This document shows, piece by piece, positions 1 through 8,446 of a stretch of DNA of 16,406 bases. Position numbers and translations under genes: made by a program. Source of the stretch: Dunaliella salina (Eukaryota; Chlorophyta; Chlorophyceae; Chlamydomonadales; Dunaliellaceae). Every line of letters starts with the position of its first letter. Position 1 is the stretch's first letter. Location: contig MU070387.1 of NCBI GenBank assembly GCA_002284615.2, positions 1 through 16,406 of the forward strand, read 5' to 3'. The notes beneath the pieces were generated by a model. The model saw nothing but the letters and a program-made list of their open reading frames with translations. It searched no databases and had not been told where the DNA came from.

Positions 1-318
1 TGCCATATCACACTTTCTGGGTGTCTTTCTGTAAAGGGTCAGTCTCTTTCTATTCATCTGTCTGCAATAAGCTTTCCAGGCTTTCCAGCATGCTTACCAC
101 GGATTCCCACTCGATTACCATTCAGAAAGACACTGTGGTTGCTGGAAGTGTTTTCAACGCTTTATAAGTAGTGAGTGATTGACCAGCACTTCTGGTGATT
201 TCTGGCACACTTTCTAGCCAGAAAGCCGCACGCTTTCTATTTCACTTTCTCGGCAGAAAGCGAGTCGGAAAGCTCGGAAAGGCCCGCTGGAAGTGCTCAC
301 CAACATTCCGACGAAGGT
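1..318. other. CTTTC/GAAAG-rich non-coding segment left of the retroelement break
   Basis: No reading frame here resembles a known protein. The stretch holds roughly a dozen copies of CTTTC or its complement GAAAG, often extended to CTTTCTGG or CCAGAAAG, in both orientations. The gypsy RNase H similarity stops at about position 319, so this is the flank or a different repeat that replaced the rest of pol. Nothing identifies it further. Confidence 0.4.
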
Positions 319-1589
319 AGGTCCCTCAAGATAGCAGCACCGTATTTTTAAGGCTTGTACCACAGACAGGAGTTCTTGTTCACCTGTGGTGTAGCGGACC
401 TTTGCTGGTTGTAGTTTTCGACTTTCATAAGCAAGTGGCCTACCTTCCTGTATAAGGACTGCTTCAATGCCCTCAATAGAGGCATCGCCAATAACCTTGA
501 AAGGTTTTGAGAAATCTGGCAAAGCCAAAACTGGGGCATGGGTAAGAGCATGCTTAAGTTCTTGGAAAGTTACTTCGCATTGCTCATCCCATATGTAGGG
601 CACATCCTTTTTAGTAAGGTTTGTGAGTGGCGAAGCTATCTTAGAAAAATTCTTTATGAATTTTCTGGAGTACTGAGCTAAGCCCAAGAAAGAGCGGAGG
701 GTGCTCAAATTACGCGGCCTTTGCCACTTTAGAACAACAAATACTTTGTCTGTATCTACTTCGACACCATGGGCACCAACTACATGACCCAGGAATTTGA
801 CTTCAGGCTTCTCAAACTCACACTTAAGAGAGCTTGATTTTAAACTCGTTGTCACATAATATCTGCATGACAATGTGGTCTAAGTGTTCTTCTCGAGATT
901 TGCTAAAAACCAGAATATCATCAATGTGGACCACTAAAATTTATTCAATTAGGGTCTAAAAATGATTCATGGTTGCCTGAAAGGTAGCTGGTGCATTGGT
1001 TAAACCAAAGCTAAGAACTTTGAATTGGTAGTGACCGAAAGGTGTTCGAAAGGCGGTCTTAAGAAGATCTTCATCTGGAATTCTTATTTGGTGATACCCA
1101 GATTGAAGATCCAAACTTAAAACACGTTCGCCCCTGATAAGGAGTCAAGGAGCTGATCAGTGCGTGGTAATGGGTACTTGTTTTTAATTGATATTTTGTT
1201 GAGCACACGGTAATCAAAGCACATGCGCAAAGACCCATCTTTCTTGGCTACAAACAGCACAGGAGCACCATAGAAGAAGGAGAAGAGCTAGGCTCAATAA
1301 GGCCTTGCCTTAAGAGCTCAGAAACTTATTTCTCTACTTCATTTAACTCAACTGAACTTAACCAAATAGGTCTAAAAGGAGGCTCACGCCCAGGTTCCAA
1401 TGGTATGGTGTATGCTGTGTCACGCACTGGAGGTAAAGTTTCTCTTGGAGTAGTTAAGTCTTGGAAGTCGTTTATAATTTGACTCACCTCAGGGGAAAGA
1501 GGATCAGACTTAACTTCCTTGTTGCTCAGGTTCAGACTAGAGTCAGAGACTTCGACCATAAATGAATGAACACAGCCCTGGCGCTGCAA
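319..1589 (-). pseudogene. pol: Ty3/gypsy reverse transcriptase and start of RNase H (broken)
   Basis: This is the catalytic part of pol, which copies element RNA into DNA. The region before RT (1589-1326) carries the typical run EPGREPPFRPIW. RT follows with [20 protein letters not shown], then [14 protein letters not shown], then the active site IDDILVF at about 911-925 (the usual Y-x-D-D reads H-I-D-D here). The thumb and connection carry FLGHVV and SFLGLAQYSRKFI, and RNase H begins with the DAS acidic motif and ends in CYLEG near 319. Damage visible: stop at 1326-1328, frameshifts near 1277, 1121 and 835, and stops at 956-958 and 941-943. The rest of RNase H and the integrase are absent at this end. 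The family call is firm; activity is excluded. Confidence 0.9.
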
Positions 1590-1617
1590 TTTGTTTACTT
1601 GAGCAGCGCGAAAGAGG

Positions 1618-1996
1618 AGTGTATGCTCCTAAAGCTGTTGATGGTTAGGTCTTTGATAGGTCTGAGCACAAACTTAGCAGCATTTTTGTAGACAGTCAGA
1701 GTCTTGCTACTAAAACTTAAGTCAGCTCCAAATTTGTTGAGCCAACTTTCTCCAAGGATCACATCAAACTGCTGTTGCATATCTAAAATGTAGCAGGTGA
1801 CATTACTGATGTGTCCTGTAAGATTTAATCTGATGTGACACTTTAGCAATGCAGTAGCTTCACTGCCATCAGCTAGCTGCACAGAAGTATTAGTAGGATG
1901 GAGGGCAAATCCATTTTGCTCAGCAAAAGACAAATCTAGGAAGCAGTGTGAAGCTCCAGTGTCTATTAGAGTTTTTGCTGAAGCCCACTAGCTGAG
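1618..1996 (-). pseudogene. Retropepsin-like aspartic protease of the gypsy element (broken)
   Basis: The protease matures the Gag-Pol polyprotein. The active-site codons for D-T-G-A-S lie at 1963-1949, preceded by AKTLI and followed by HCFLD, the usual retropepsin arrangement. The flap and C-terminal part include VQLADGSEA and, near the end, DVILGESWL, which matches the conserved hydrophobic-hydrophobic-G-x-x-W-L motif of plant gypsy proteases. The open stretch downstream of the active site runs about 110 codons. A stop lies just upstream of AKTLI (near 1990) and the frame changes relative to gag there, and again before the RT region around 1600-1620. Confidence 0.82.
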
Positions 1997-2009
1997 CCAT
2001 TGAAGACCA

Positions 2010-3956
2010 TTAAGCGAGAGCCTGTACTTTTAGGCAGGCAAAATAAACTTCTGGAGGTGAATTTTCATCCACCCAAAATGCATACCCTGGCAATCCCCTA
2101 CAGGGTTTTCTTTTCATGCCCAGAAGCAATGGTCTCCATACTGAAAACAACCTATGGTTGCAATTTACTAGCACACATAATGACATGGCTGTGCTAGATT
2201 GACTCATGCACTTAAGATAGTGCTGAGTAGCTGTGGCTAAATATTCCGGCTGAGTGCCTAAGAAGACGTTTTGCCCAGCAATGTCCCTGGCTAGAAAGGC
2301 ACTGAGAGGCAGTGAACTAAATCCCTCAGGTGAGGAAACATAAATGCAGCCTTCTTTTGACAGGACATTTTGCATGTTTACATGCAAGTTCAAGACAGGT
2401 TCAACAATGTCCTGTGAAGCACAAAGTTTTTCAGGCTGTTGTAAACTATCCCCAGCTCTAGCCTGCCGGGAGTCTATTTTGTTCCCTGAATAAGCTTCTG
2501 ATACTCTGCATGAGAGAGAGTCACAGATCCAGGGGCCTGNGGAACAACCTGCTGCTGCTGCACGCGGGCCTTTTTGCCTGGGTTGTTCTTACCCCTTACT
2601 GCTCCACGGAAGCCACCTGCTGGGCCGAACTGCCCAGTCTGCTGATTGTTTGACTGGCCACGCAGGAAGTTGCCCTGCTGCTGCTGGCCGCCCTGCGGGG
2701 AAATTGGCTTGCGGTCCAGTTTGCCCTGCGGGGCAGAAGAAATAGCATGCAGGCGGGCATTTTTAGCTTTGATAGGTTTAGGGCCGAATGCAGGTGGGCG
2801 TGCAACAGACTATGGCGCTTGAGTCTCAAGAGCAATGATGTAGGATGCAAGTGCGTCGAAAGATGCCCAGAATTTTCCAGTGTGAGGGTCCACCGTTGCT
2901 TTTTGCTGCACAGTTGGGTGCAAGCCATCATACAAAGCAAGAACTTGTTCCTGCATGGAGGGTGGGTCACTGGCAACATTGGCAATCAAGGCGCGCACAC
3001 GCCGCACATACTCTACAGCAGACTTTCCAGCTGTTTCACACGCCTTAGCTGCATGCGAGCATTGAACTCCTTGTTTGGTGTGGCAAAAGCATCTCGCAGG
3101 CTCTTACAAAAGATTTCCCAAGTGGTCTTAATGCCCTGCTGCCTCATGGGCACGGTTACTGCCATCCATGCTTTCCTAGCATCTCCCGTGAGCAGTGGTG
3201 TGGCAATGACAGGCCATGCACTTTAAGCAGCACCAGTTGCACTCAAATAGGACTCAAATGAGAAGAGAGCCTCACCCACATCATCAGAGCCAGAATATAG
3301 TGCTGGTTTGGGCATATGCTTTGCATAATTCTGAGAGCCACTCACCGCAGCAAAGGATGCTGGTGCAGAGGGTCCTGGCAGGGGCTCAAAGGCAGCAGGC
3401 TGCACGGGCTGCAGAGAGGGCTGCTGCAAGGTATGCTGAGTGGGAGGCTGCTGGAGGAACTGCACGCGCTGTGCGGGCTGATCTTGCTGCTGTGCCTCAC
3501 CAACCCCAAGGTCTTCATCCTCCTCCTCGTCGGGTGTTGGGCTGACTGACTACACCACCAGTGGCCAGAGAAGTGTGCAATGCAGTCAGCTCCTGCTTGA
3601 GGCTGGCTGCAAAATCCTCCAGCATTGCCCGCACTGTGTCTGTCGGAGGGAGACGCATGCGCATATCCTTCAGCTGGTCGGTGACCACGGAGAGGCGGTC
3701 CGCCTTGTCACGTATGGTCCAATTGATCATGCCCTGAAAGCGTCCATACCCAGCTTTTAGGTCTGCGAACTGCTCCTGGGTGGGGCGCTGCTGAAGCTCA
3801 TGCTCCAGTTCTGCCAGGCGCCTGTTTTGACGCTCAACCTCCGCAGCCAGGCCCTTGTCCGTGGCGTGTCTCTTCCCTGAAGACGAGCAACTCCTTGCGT
3901 TCCTCTGAGCGCGAAGAAAACGGAGCGCGTGCACTGTTCTCCTCAGTGCTCGGCAT
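2010..3956 (-). pseudogene. gag: gag of the gypsy element (broken)
   Basis: Capsid-type protein of the retroelement. The proposed start is the ATG at 3956-3954, which begins MPSTEENSARAPFSS. The N-terminal part (about 3880-3560) is Glu/Gln/Leu-rich and predicted coiled-coil, with AELEHELQQRPTQEQF. An acidic patch PDEEEDEDLG follows near 3535, then a Pro/Gln linker, then the retrotransposon-gag domain from about 3300 (PALYSGSDDVGEALFSFESY) to 2812 (ALYDGLHPTVQQKATV). The C-terminal part is Gln/Asn/Arg/Gly-rich (GGFRGAVRGKNNPGKKARV) and shows no CCHC zinc knuckle. Damage: frameshifts near 3880, 3545, 3017 and 2480, stops near 3226 and 2812. An N at 2540 blocks a firm reading there. The stretch 2400-2010 stays open but is not recognisable by itself. 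Confidence 0.75.
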
Positions 3957-4001
3957 GACGCCTTGAAGAATGGTTGACCATCCTTTCAAGCCGTCATGCC
4001 G
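3951..4001. repeat. Inverted repeat (17-bp arms) over the gag start codon
   Basis: The arm CGGCATGACGCCTTGAA (3951-3967) pairs with TTCAAGCCGTCATGCCG (3985-4001), 16 of 17 positions complementary, with a 17-nt loop. On the element's strand the gag ATG (3956-3954) lies inside the 3' arm. In element RNA this would form a stable stem that encloses the start codon. A role in translation, dimerisation or packaging is inference only. Confidence 0.8.
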
Positions 4002-4190
4002 AAACCAGTGTGACAGTTCACAAGCCCGCGAGGAACGCGGGCGCAATGCTGGTGAGGAACGCAAGCTAAGACAAGGCGAGGACGCCTGGAAGGCGGTGGA
4101 ACACCTTCGTACTACTCAGTTCGAAGAATGGTTGAAGGTGGCTGGGCCCCAGCGCGCCCGCGCCTGTGTTACTTCCTAGGTCTACCAGTA
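4002..4190 (-). other. Probable untranslated leader between LTR and gag
   Basis: GC-rich stretch between the candidate LTR end and the gag start, with no gene recognised. A primer-binding site is not certain. On the minus strand TGGTAGACC begins two to three bases after the candidate LTR end ACTCACA; its first five bases match the initiator-methionine tRNA complement TGGTATCAGAGC, and the rest do not. Confidence 0.4.
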
Positions 4191-4350
4191 TGTGAGTGCG
4201 TGTGAGAGAGAAGAAGGAAAGTTGCTAATAATGACCACCGGCCTGTTAACTTTGAGTCAACTAATATCCCAAGGGGAAAACCCCTGACTTCAACCGAAAC
4301 ACTCCATGCAAGCATGGAGTGAATAAAGTACTGTAACACTGAGTGTTACA
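4191..4350 (-). repeat. LTR of the gypsy element (one copy, far end uncertain)
   Basis: On the minus strand the LTR begins TGTAACACT at 4350, directly after a polypurine tract, which fixes this end well. A candidate other end is CGCACTCACA at 4200-4191, giving TG..CA termini and about 160 bp, short for this group; the true end could lie elsewhere in the leader. The first 80 bp hold three perfect palindromes. No second LTR is present in the window, so identity between LTRs cannot be used for dating. Confidence 0.6.
4272..4350. repeat. Three perfect palindromes in the LTR end
   Basis: AGGGG-AAAA-CCCCT lies at 4272-4285, CACTCCATGC-AA-GCATGGAGTG at 4300-4321, and TGTAACACT-G-AGTGTTACA at 4332-4350. 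All arms are perfect (5, 10 and 9 bp). In element RNA they would form three consecutive hairpins. Confidence 0.85.
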
Positions 4351-4367
4351 CTGCCCCCACCCCCCGG
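4351..4367 (-). promoter_or_regulatory. Polypurine tract (plus-strand primer site)
   Basis: On the minus strand the sequence CCGGGGGGTGGGGGCAG directly precedes the LTR start TGTAACACT. A G-rich tract touching the 3' LTR is the expected plus-strand priming site of an LTR retroelement, and it confirms that this LTR is the 3' LTR of the integrase-bearing copy. Confidence 0.8.
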
Positions 4368-4768
4368 AAAAGAACCCGTCCTCGGGTGAAGAAACCGTGG
4401 GAGTGAACTGATATGCAAAGTGCACATGGAAAGAGTTTACGGAGAGAGGTTCACTTCATGTGCATGTGCACAGAATAATCAATGTGCAAATCATGCAAAG
4501 CATGAAGTTATGATGCTTTGGGGGATCAGGCCAAAGCTCATAAAGACCTTGCAGTTGTAAAACTGTGGAGAAAGTTTAGGAGGCCACCCCAAACTTAGAA
4601 AGAAAAGGCACTTTGCGAGCGGACACCTGGTACCTAGGTGGTGAGTGTATCATATACACCCCGCTTGGACATAAGCGCAACGCTACTTTTCGATGCGCTA
4701 GCACACAACGCTAGTTTTCGAAGTGTGTGCCTCAGATGACCTGCCGGCATAGGTTCATCTGTAAAAGA
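4368..4768 (-). other. Region between pol stop and polypurine tract
   Basis: No coding potential recognised. It holds a 28-bp imperfect tandem duplication around CAACGCTA (copies from 4678 and 4706) and several GTGCACAT or CATGTGCA words at 4410-4500. It is probably the 3' untranslated part of the element. Confidence 0.4.
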
Positions 4769-5335
4769 CTAATGAAGGGGCAGATTCATGTAGTCTTTAT
4801 AAGCCTCGAGTATTTGTTCAGTGAGCGCATCTTCATGTAGAATGTACTCCCGGGCTCCCATGTATTGTGGATTTCAGGATAACCTTCCCACTTGATTAAG
4901 TATTATTCAAGGAGAGGCTTTTACACCGTTGCGCCTGTGTTTAGTATTCTTGTGCGTGGTGATCCAACGCACACGGTGGTTTATAATCCGTTCAACGCGG
5001 AAGTACTCCTCACCATCCAATGTGAATGAAAATGGAGGTGGCCGGGTAAGCCCATCACTGCGGTAACGCTTGAGTAGAGAGACATGGAAAACATTATGTA
5101 CATGCAGTGTTGGTGGAAGCTCCAGTCGGTAGGCTACCTCATAGATGCGCTCGATCACTTTTAGTTGTCCAATTCATTTTGGCATGAGTTTGGGCGTACC
5201 AGGCAGCCTGAGCTTGAGATTTTCAGTGCTCAACATGACTTCATCACCAATGTCAAAGAGAACATGGTCACGGTTTGGATCAGCATAGCGCTTTTGACGC
5301 TTGGATGTGCACGTTACACGCAGGCGTCAGCCCCC
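4769..5335 (-). pseudogene. pol: Integrase C-terminus with chromodomain (broken pol 3' end)
   Basis: The last part of gypsy pol. The reading starts with QKRYADPNRDHVLFDIGDEV and LSTENLKLRLPG, the integrase C-terminal fold. Then come PPTLHVHNVFHVSLLKRY and EEYFRVERIINHR, which lead into a chromodomain with YLIKWEGYPEIHNTWEP at about 4902-4852. A chromodomain after integrase defines chromoviruses; its known role is targeting to modified chromatin. A further frame gives ILHEDALTEQILEAYKDYM and a TAG at 4771-4769, the likely true end. Damage: stop at 5174-5176 where tryptophan is expected, plus frameshifts near 4925 and 4845. The integrase core (HHCC zinc and DDE) is missing: the similarity stops near 5335. 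Confidence 0.88.
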
Positions 5336-5345
5336 TCGCTGCCTA

Positions 5346-7480
5346 TTATGCCAGAGTGGGGACTTTGAATTTGTAGAGATAGCAAGGGTGTGGGGAATGC
5401 TGCAATATGGTTGATATAGCGTGAACAATTTCTGCATGCAGGTGGTGTCTCATGCGCATTGGATTCAGGATTTGTTTTGAAATCTGGGAGGGGCAGGGTT
5501 CACTATCAGTGGCAATGGCAGTTTGCTCCTGTTGGAGTGGGTGCAAGCTCTGCTCTAGTAATGGTATTAGTGTGTCCATGACCATTGAGTTTTACGTGCG
5601 GCTGTAAGTGTAGAGAGGATGGGGGAGCTACCTCCCGGTTTGTGAACGCCTGAACCAGAGAGTGGCGGGGAGTCATCGTTTTGGTGTTTAATGACAATGC
5701 CATCCGTGCTTTATTTTAGGTGCAAACATTTTCTTGCAGTGTGCAGGAAAGAAGGCTGCCCTTGCTTGAGGGCATTTGTGTGAGCAAGTATGGATGTCAG
5801 GGGGAGGTGATTGGAATTTCTTTTTGATGCTAGGTGCTGGTGGGTGCGCAGTGGCGTGGCAGAATTTGGAAGGTGCAAGGGTAGCCATTGAGCCCAAACA
5901 CCTTGATTGAGGAGTTGAAACCAATCTGTGTCAGCGCTATGTAGTGCTCCTCTGGCAATTGGATTCCAGACAACAGTAAGTTGTATGGGATAAGAAGGTC
6001 AGGTAGGGCTTAGAAGGGTACCAAACCAGTGTTGGGGTGTTTTGAATTGGATGTTTCCGGCAGAAAATTTGGTAAGCACTTTTGCAAGATCTGGGTACTT
6101 GTTAAGCCAACTCATATATGCGTTGCAGCTGAAGCCTCTTCAGTGTGCCAGGAGCATGAAGTTAGCGACTGATTCTGTGGTTTGGAGGGAGGAGTGCACT
6201 GCATGGTGCAAGAGCCTAATTGTTTATAAACATGAGTTCGTCATCATGAGGGGGATCGCAAAAGGAGAAGCCATTGAAGCGTACAGAGAGGGCGTCTGTG
6301 TGTGTCCCAAAGATCTGGTCACAGCAGCTTGCGCTGAAATAAGTGTTGAACGTACTGTCGAATTCAAGAGTGTTGGAAAACCTCTCTGTTGAGACCAAGC
6401 ACCATTTATGTAGGGCTGAACGAATGTGAGGAGGTGTGATCAGCATGTTACAGTTGCGGATTTTACTGTTTTTTGTATGGAGATGTTTTCATTGAGCCTT
6501 TTGACGCGAGAGTAGTCCCATGATTTCTGTTGCAAAGTCCTGGCCAAGGTGGCTGGATGGTGGCATGGATGCCGGCCTTCTTGGCTGTATCACAAGCTTC
6601 AAGCAGGATGCTGAGTCTGTCTAGAGTGAGCATACCAATGCACTTGCCATGGCATTGTAAATGCATGCCACATTCAGAATTGGTCACTTTAGGCATTTGT
6701 GCCGGCATGGCAATCTCATCAGATGTGTTAGGTTGGGGGGTTTCCTTCATGAGGTCAACATTTCTTTTGATGATATCACGTTGCCATTTTGGGATGATAT
6801 GTGTCTGGGGGTTGGTAGGTTGGAAGTTAAAGGTAACATTTTTGCGAATAGCGCAAGCGGTAGTTGAGAACCATGGAGAGTCAGACAGGCTCTGGGGACT
6901 GCCTTCAAAGCCTTGGTTGACCAGATTGTCCAGATCCATCTCATTGTTTGAGGGGACTTATATTTGTTTCAGACTTTCCTCTTCAAAGGCTTGCACGTGG
7001 ACATGCAGATCTGGGTGCGTTTCTAACATATCAGCAGCTTTGCATCTGGGATGCCATTCCACGAAGATGAACTTGCATTCTTCAGAGGAGTTGAGCCTGT
7101 CCGCTTTTCGGGAGTCTGACAGAGGGGCGCATGCAGGGCAGTCCCAGTGCTCGCCAGGATTTCTCAAGGCTCGTTCATTCTGAGAGCATGCTTTGACATC
7201 TATGAGACAGCTCCAGTAGGAAAAGGAAAAGCTACGCAAGCGGGACTAACCCCCAAGCATCACAGGGGAACGACCTTAGCACCCAGAAGGTCCCGCCTTA
7301 TCGAACTCCTACAGGATCGAACTACACGACCTCCACGTCCCTTTCGGGGATATGATTCAAATGAACCACACCAGGTTCCCGCCTAAGCTCCTGTAGTATG
7401 TCCTGTGCAGGTATCACAAGTGGGCATATCGGCGTAGCATTCAGATTCCTCTGTGTATTCTTTGAATAGCTGTGTCTAGT
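5346..7480 (-). pseudogene. Degenerate gene: PHD-like finger plus long domain with DPPH motif, family not recognised
   Basis: From the 5' side, CDTC (7418-7407), a Tyr-Tyr-Arg-Ser-Cys run and WDCPAC (7146-7129) fit the second half of a PHD zinc finger, which binds histone tails or other proteins. About 230 codons follow to 6463 with only one in-frame stop (6960-6958). After a frameshift near 6555 the reading continues with FATEIMGLLSRQKAQ, ITPPHIRSALHKW, FDSTFNTYFSAS, and FNGFSFCDPPHDDELM (DPPH at 6257-6246). A further frame gives NAYMSWLNKYPDLAKVLTKF, FKTPQHWFGTL and TVVWNPIAR. D/N-P-P-aromatic is the catalytic motif of N6-adenine methyltransferases; here the fourth residue is His, so that assignment is only suggestive. 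The tail below 5950 is low-complexity. A SINE interrupts the PHD codons. It could be an old host gene or a transposon ORF. Confidence 0.5.
7209..7396 (-). mobile_element. tRNA-derived SINE, family A, full-length copy with target duplication
   Basis: Element body 7220-7385 (166 bp), flanked by AGCTCCAGTAG (7209-7219) and AGCTCCTGTAG (7386-7396), an 11-bp target duplication with one mismatch. On the minus strand the 5' part contains GAGGTCGTGTAGTTCGATCC, the variable loop and T-arm of a tRNA with a good pol III B box, preceded by a CCCCGAAAGGGG-like hairpin in the place of the anticodon arm. The A box is weak. The 3' end is CCGCTTGCGTAGCTTTTCC with a T-rich tail. The insertion lies inside PHD-finger codons of the surrounding pseudogene. 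Confidence 0.78.
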
Positions 7481-7496
7481 GTAGGTTTTGAGGGCC

Positions 7497-7600
7497 TTCC
7501 GGTGGGGCCACTGCTATCTTGCTAGCCTACCAGCTTGTTAGTTAGTGGACCTTCCCTTAATGCATGCGACCTCTGACTTGCGTAGTCTTTACTTTTGGCC
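7497..7600 (+). mobile_element. Family B short retroposon, near full length
   Basis: Starts TTCCGGTGGGGCCACTGCTA, passes CTTGTTAGTTAG and CCCTTAATGCATGCG, and ends CTTGCGTAGTCTTTACTTTT. It matches the copy at 15037-15161 over its whole length, including the 5' end (there TTCTGGTGAGACATCTGCTA). No clean target duplication; TTTTGAGGGCC against TTTTGGCCC is a weak candidate. Confidence 0.65.
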
Positions 7601-7687
7601 CATCATTTTTGAAGATGGAAGTGGTAGTAGTAGTAAGGAAGATGGTGAACAACCGATCTTCCACGGCTCTTTGGAATCAATGTGTTT

Positions 7688-7766
7688 TTTTCCTTAATCT
7701 GCAAGCTCTTTCCTTAATGCACGCGGTCTAAGGGCAAGCGTAAATCTTTCTTTCTTTTCCTTAATC
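7688..7766 (+). mobile_element. Family B short retroposon, 5'-truncated, with target duplication
   Basis: Insert 7700-7754 (55 bp) lies between two copies of TTTTCCTTAATC (7688-7699 and 7755-7766); the T run could belong to the tail, leaving at least CCTTAATC. The insert carries the family core CCTTAATGCACGCGG and a diverged GCAAGCGTAAATCTTTC end. Confidence 0.65.
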
Positions 7767-8354
7767 GATGCAGGAGGGTGTGCTCTTCTCGTTTTTCCTC
7801 TTCTTTTTTATAGGCCAAAGCACCGTGTTTTGGACCCCCCCACCAAGAGAAGAAAAAGAGGCACTGGGGTCCAGGGAGGTCATGGGCAGTGACCCGTGCC
7901 TAATATTGTTGATGTGAGTAAGAGTATTCTCAAGAGTACTTCTGGTGCTGCGAGTTCTAAGGAATCCTGGGAAGGATGAGCATGAAGCTTCAGAGCAAGC
8001 TTTGACTTTAAACACCAACCAACTTAAAAACACTTTACAGCCAAAAACACCTTACAGCCAGCGCTGGGAATAAAGGGAATCCCACAGAAGGTCTTGTATC
8101 TGATGAGGGGGACTGAAACTCATATGGATTTGGCAGGGTGGTTGGACCTTGCTCTCTGCGAATGCCAACAGATGCATTTGCACATTTGCGTGCGCAGAGG
8201 ACAGTCCCTGTGCACCTGCACAACCGTGACCATGACGAGCAACCCAGAGGTGAATTGCATTTACGTTAGAAACCTTAGGATGTTGTGAAATCCTTTTTTC
8301 CGAGAAAATTGAGATTAAGCTCCTTTGTGCAAGATAACTACTTTTGGTTTTGAA
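7767..8354. other. No gene recognised
   Basis: Open stretches here are short and show no motif. A C-rich run GACCCCCCCACCA at 7834 recurs at 14948 inside a family C retroposon, and is too short to interpret. Confidence 0.4.
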
Positions 8355-8446
8355 TCTGTGGGGGTTCAATACGGTGTTTGCACCAAGGTTGTTCCTACCC
8401 GTGATGCTTGGGGACTAGATCCGCTTGCGTAGCTTTTTCCTTTTTG
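8355..8446 (+). mobile_element. Family A SINE, 5'-truncated copy
   Basis: Shares GGGGTTCRATA, GCACCAAGGTTGTTCC, GTGATGCTTGGGG and CCGCTTGCGTAGCTTTTTCC with the 3' half of the copy at 7220-7385, in the opposite orientation. The tRNA-like 5' half is missing. I found no clear target duplication. Confidence 0.72.

Larger units (their letters stand above)
319..5335 (-). mobile_element. Degenerate Ty3/gypsy chromovirus, two partial copies joined through one LTR
   Basis: Read on the minus strand, the block runs integrase C-terminus, chromodomain, polypurine tract, LTR, leader, gag, protease, reverse transcriptase and the beginning of RNase H. RT before integrase with a chromodomain at the pol end is the gypsy/chromovirus layout. 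The integrase core is missing on the right (break near 5335) and the rest of RNase H plus integrase is missing on the left (break near 319). Because pol end lies upstream of the LTR and gag lies downstream, this is not a single normal insertion: it fits a tandem pair that shares an LTR, or insertion of a one-LTR circle, later truncated at both ends. Frameshifts and stops are spread throughout, so it is an old, inactive copy. Confidence 0.85.

Noticed and set aside
2747..3226. 159-codon plus-strand reading frame
   Set aside because: It lies antisense to the gag domain, which has clear family similarity on the minus strand.
4332..4350. A 19-bp mini solo LTR (TGTAACACT-G-AGTGTTACA)
   Set aside because: The adjacent polypurine tract and downstream leader and gag indicate a longer LTR that starts here; the palindrome is better read as part of the LTR end.
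6530..7183. 217-codon plus-strand reading frame
   Set aside because: Antisense to the PHD/DPPH pseudogene; its composition mirrors the open minus-strand frame and it shows no motif of its own.
7220..7385. Intact tRNA gene
   Set aside because: The T-arm region is good, but the D-arm and acceptor pairing are poor, and the same sequence recurs as truncated dispersed copies with a shared tail, so it is a SINE.
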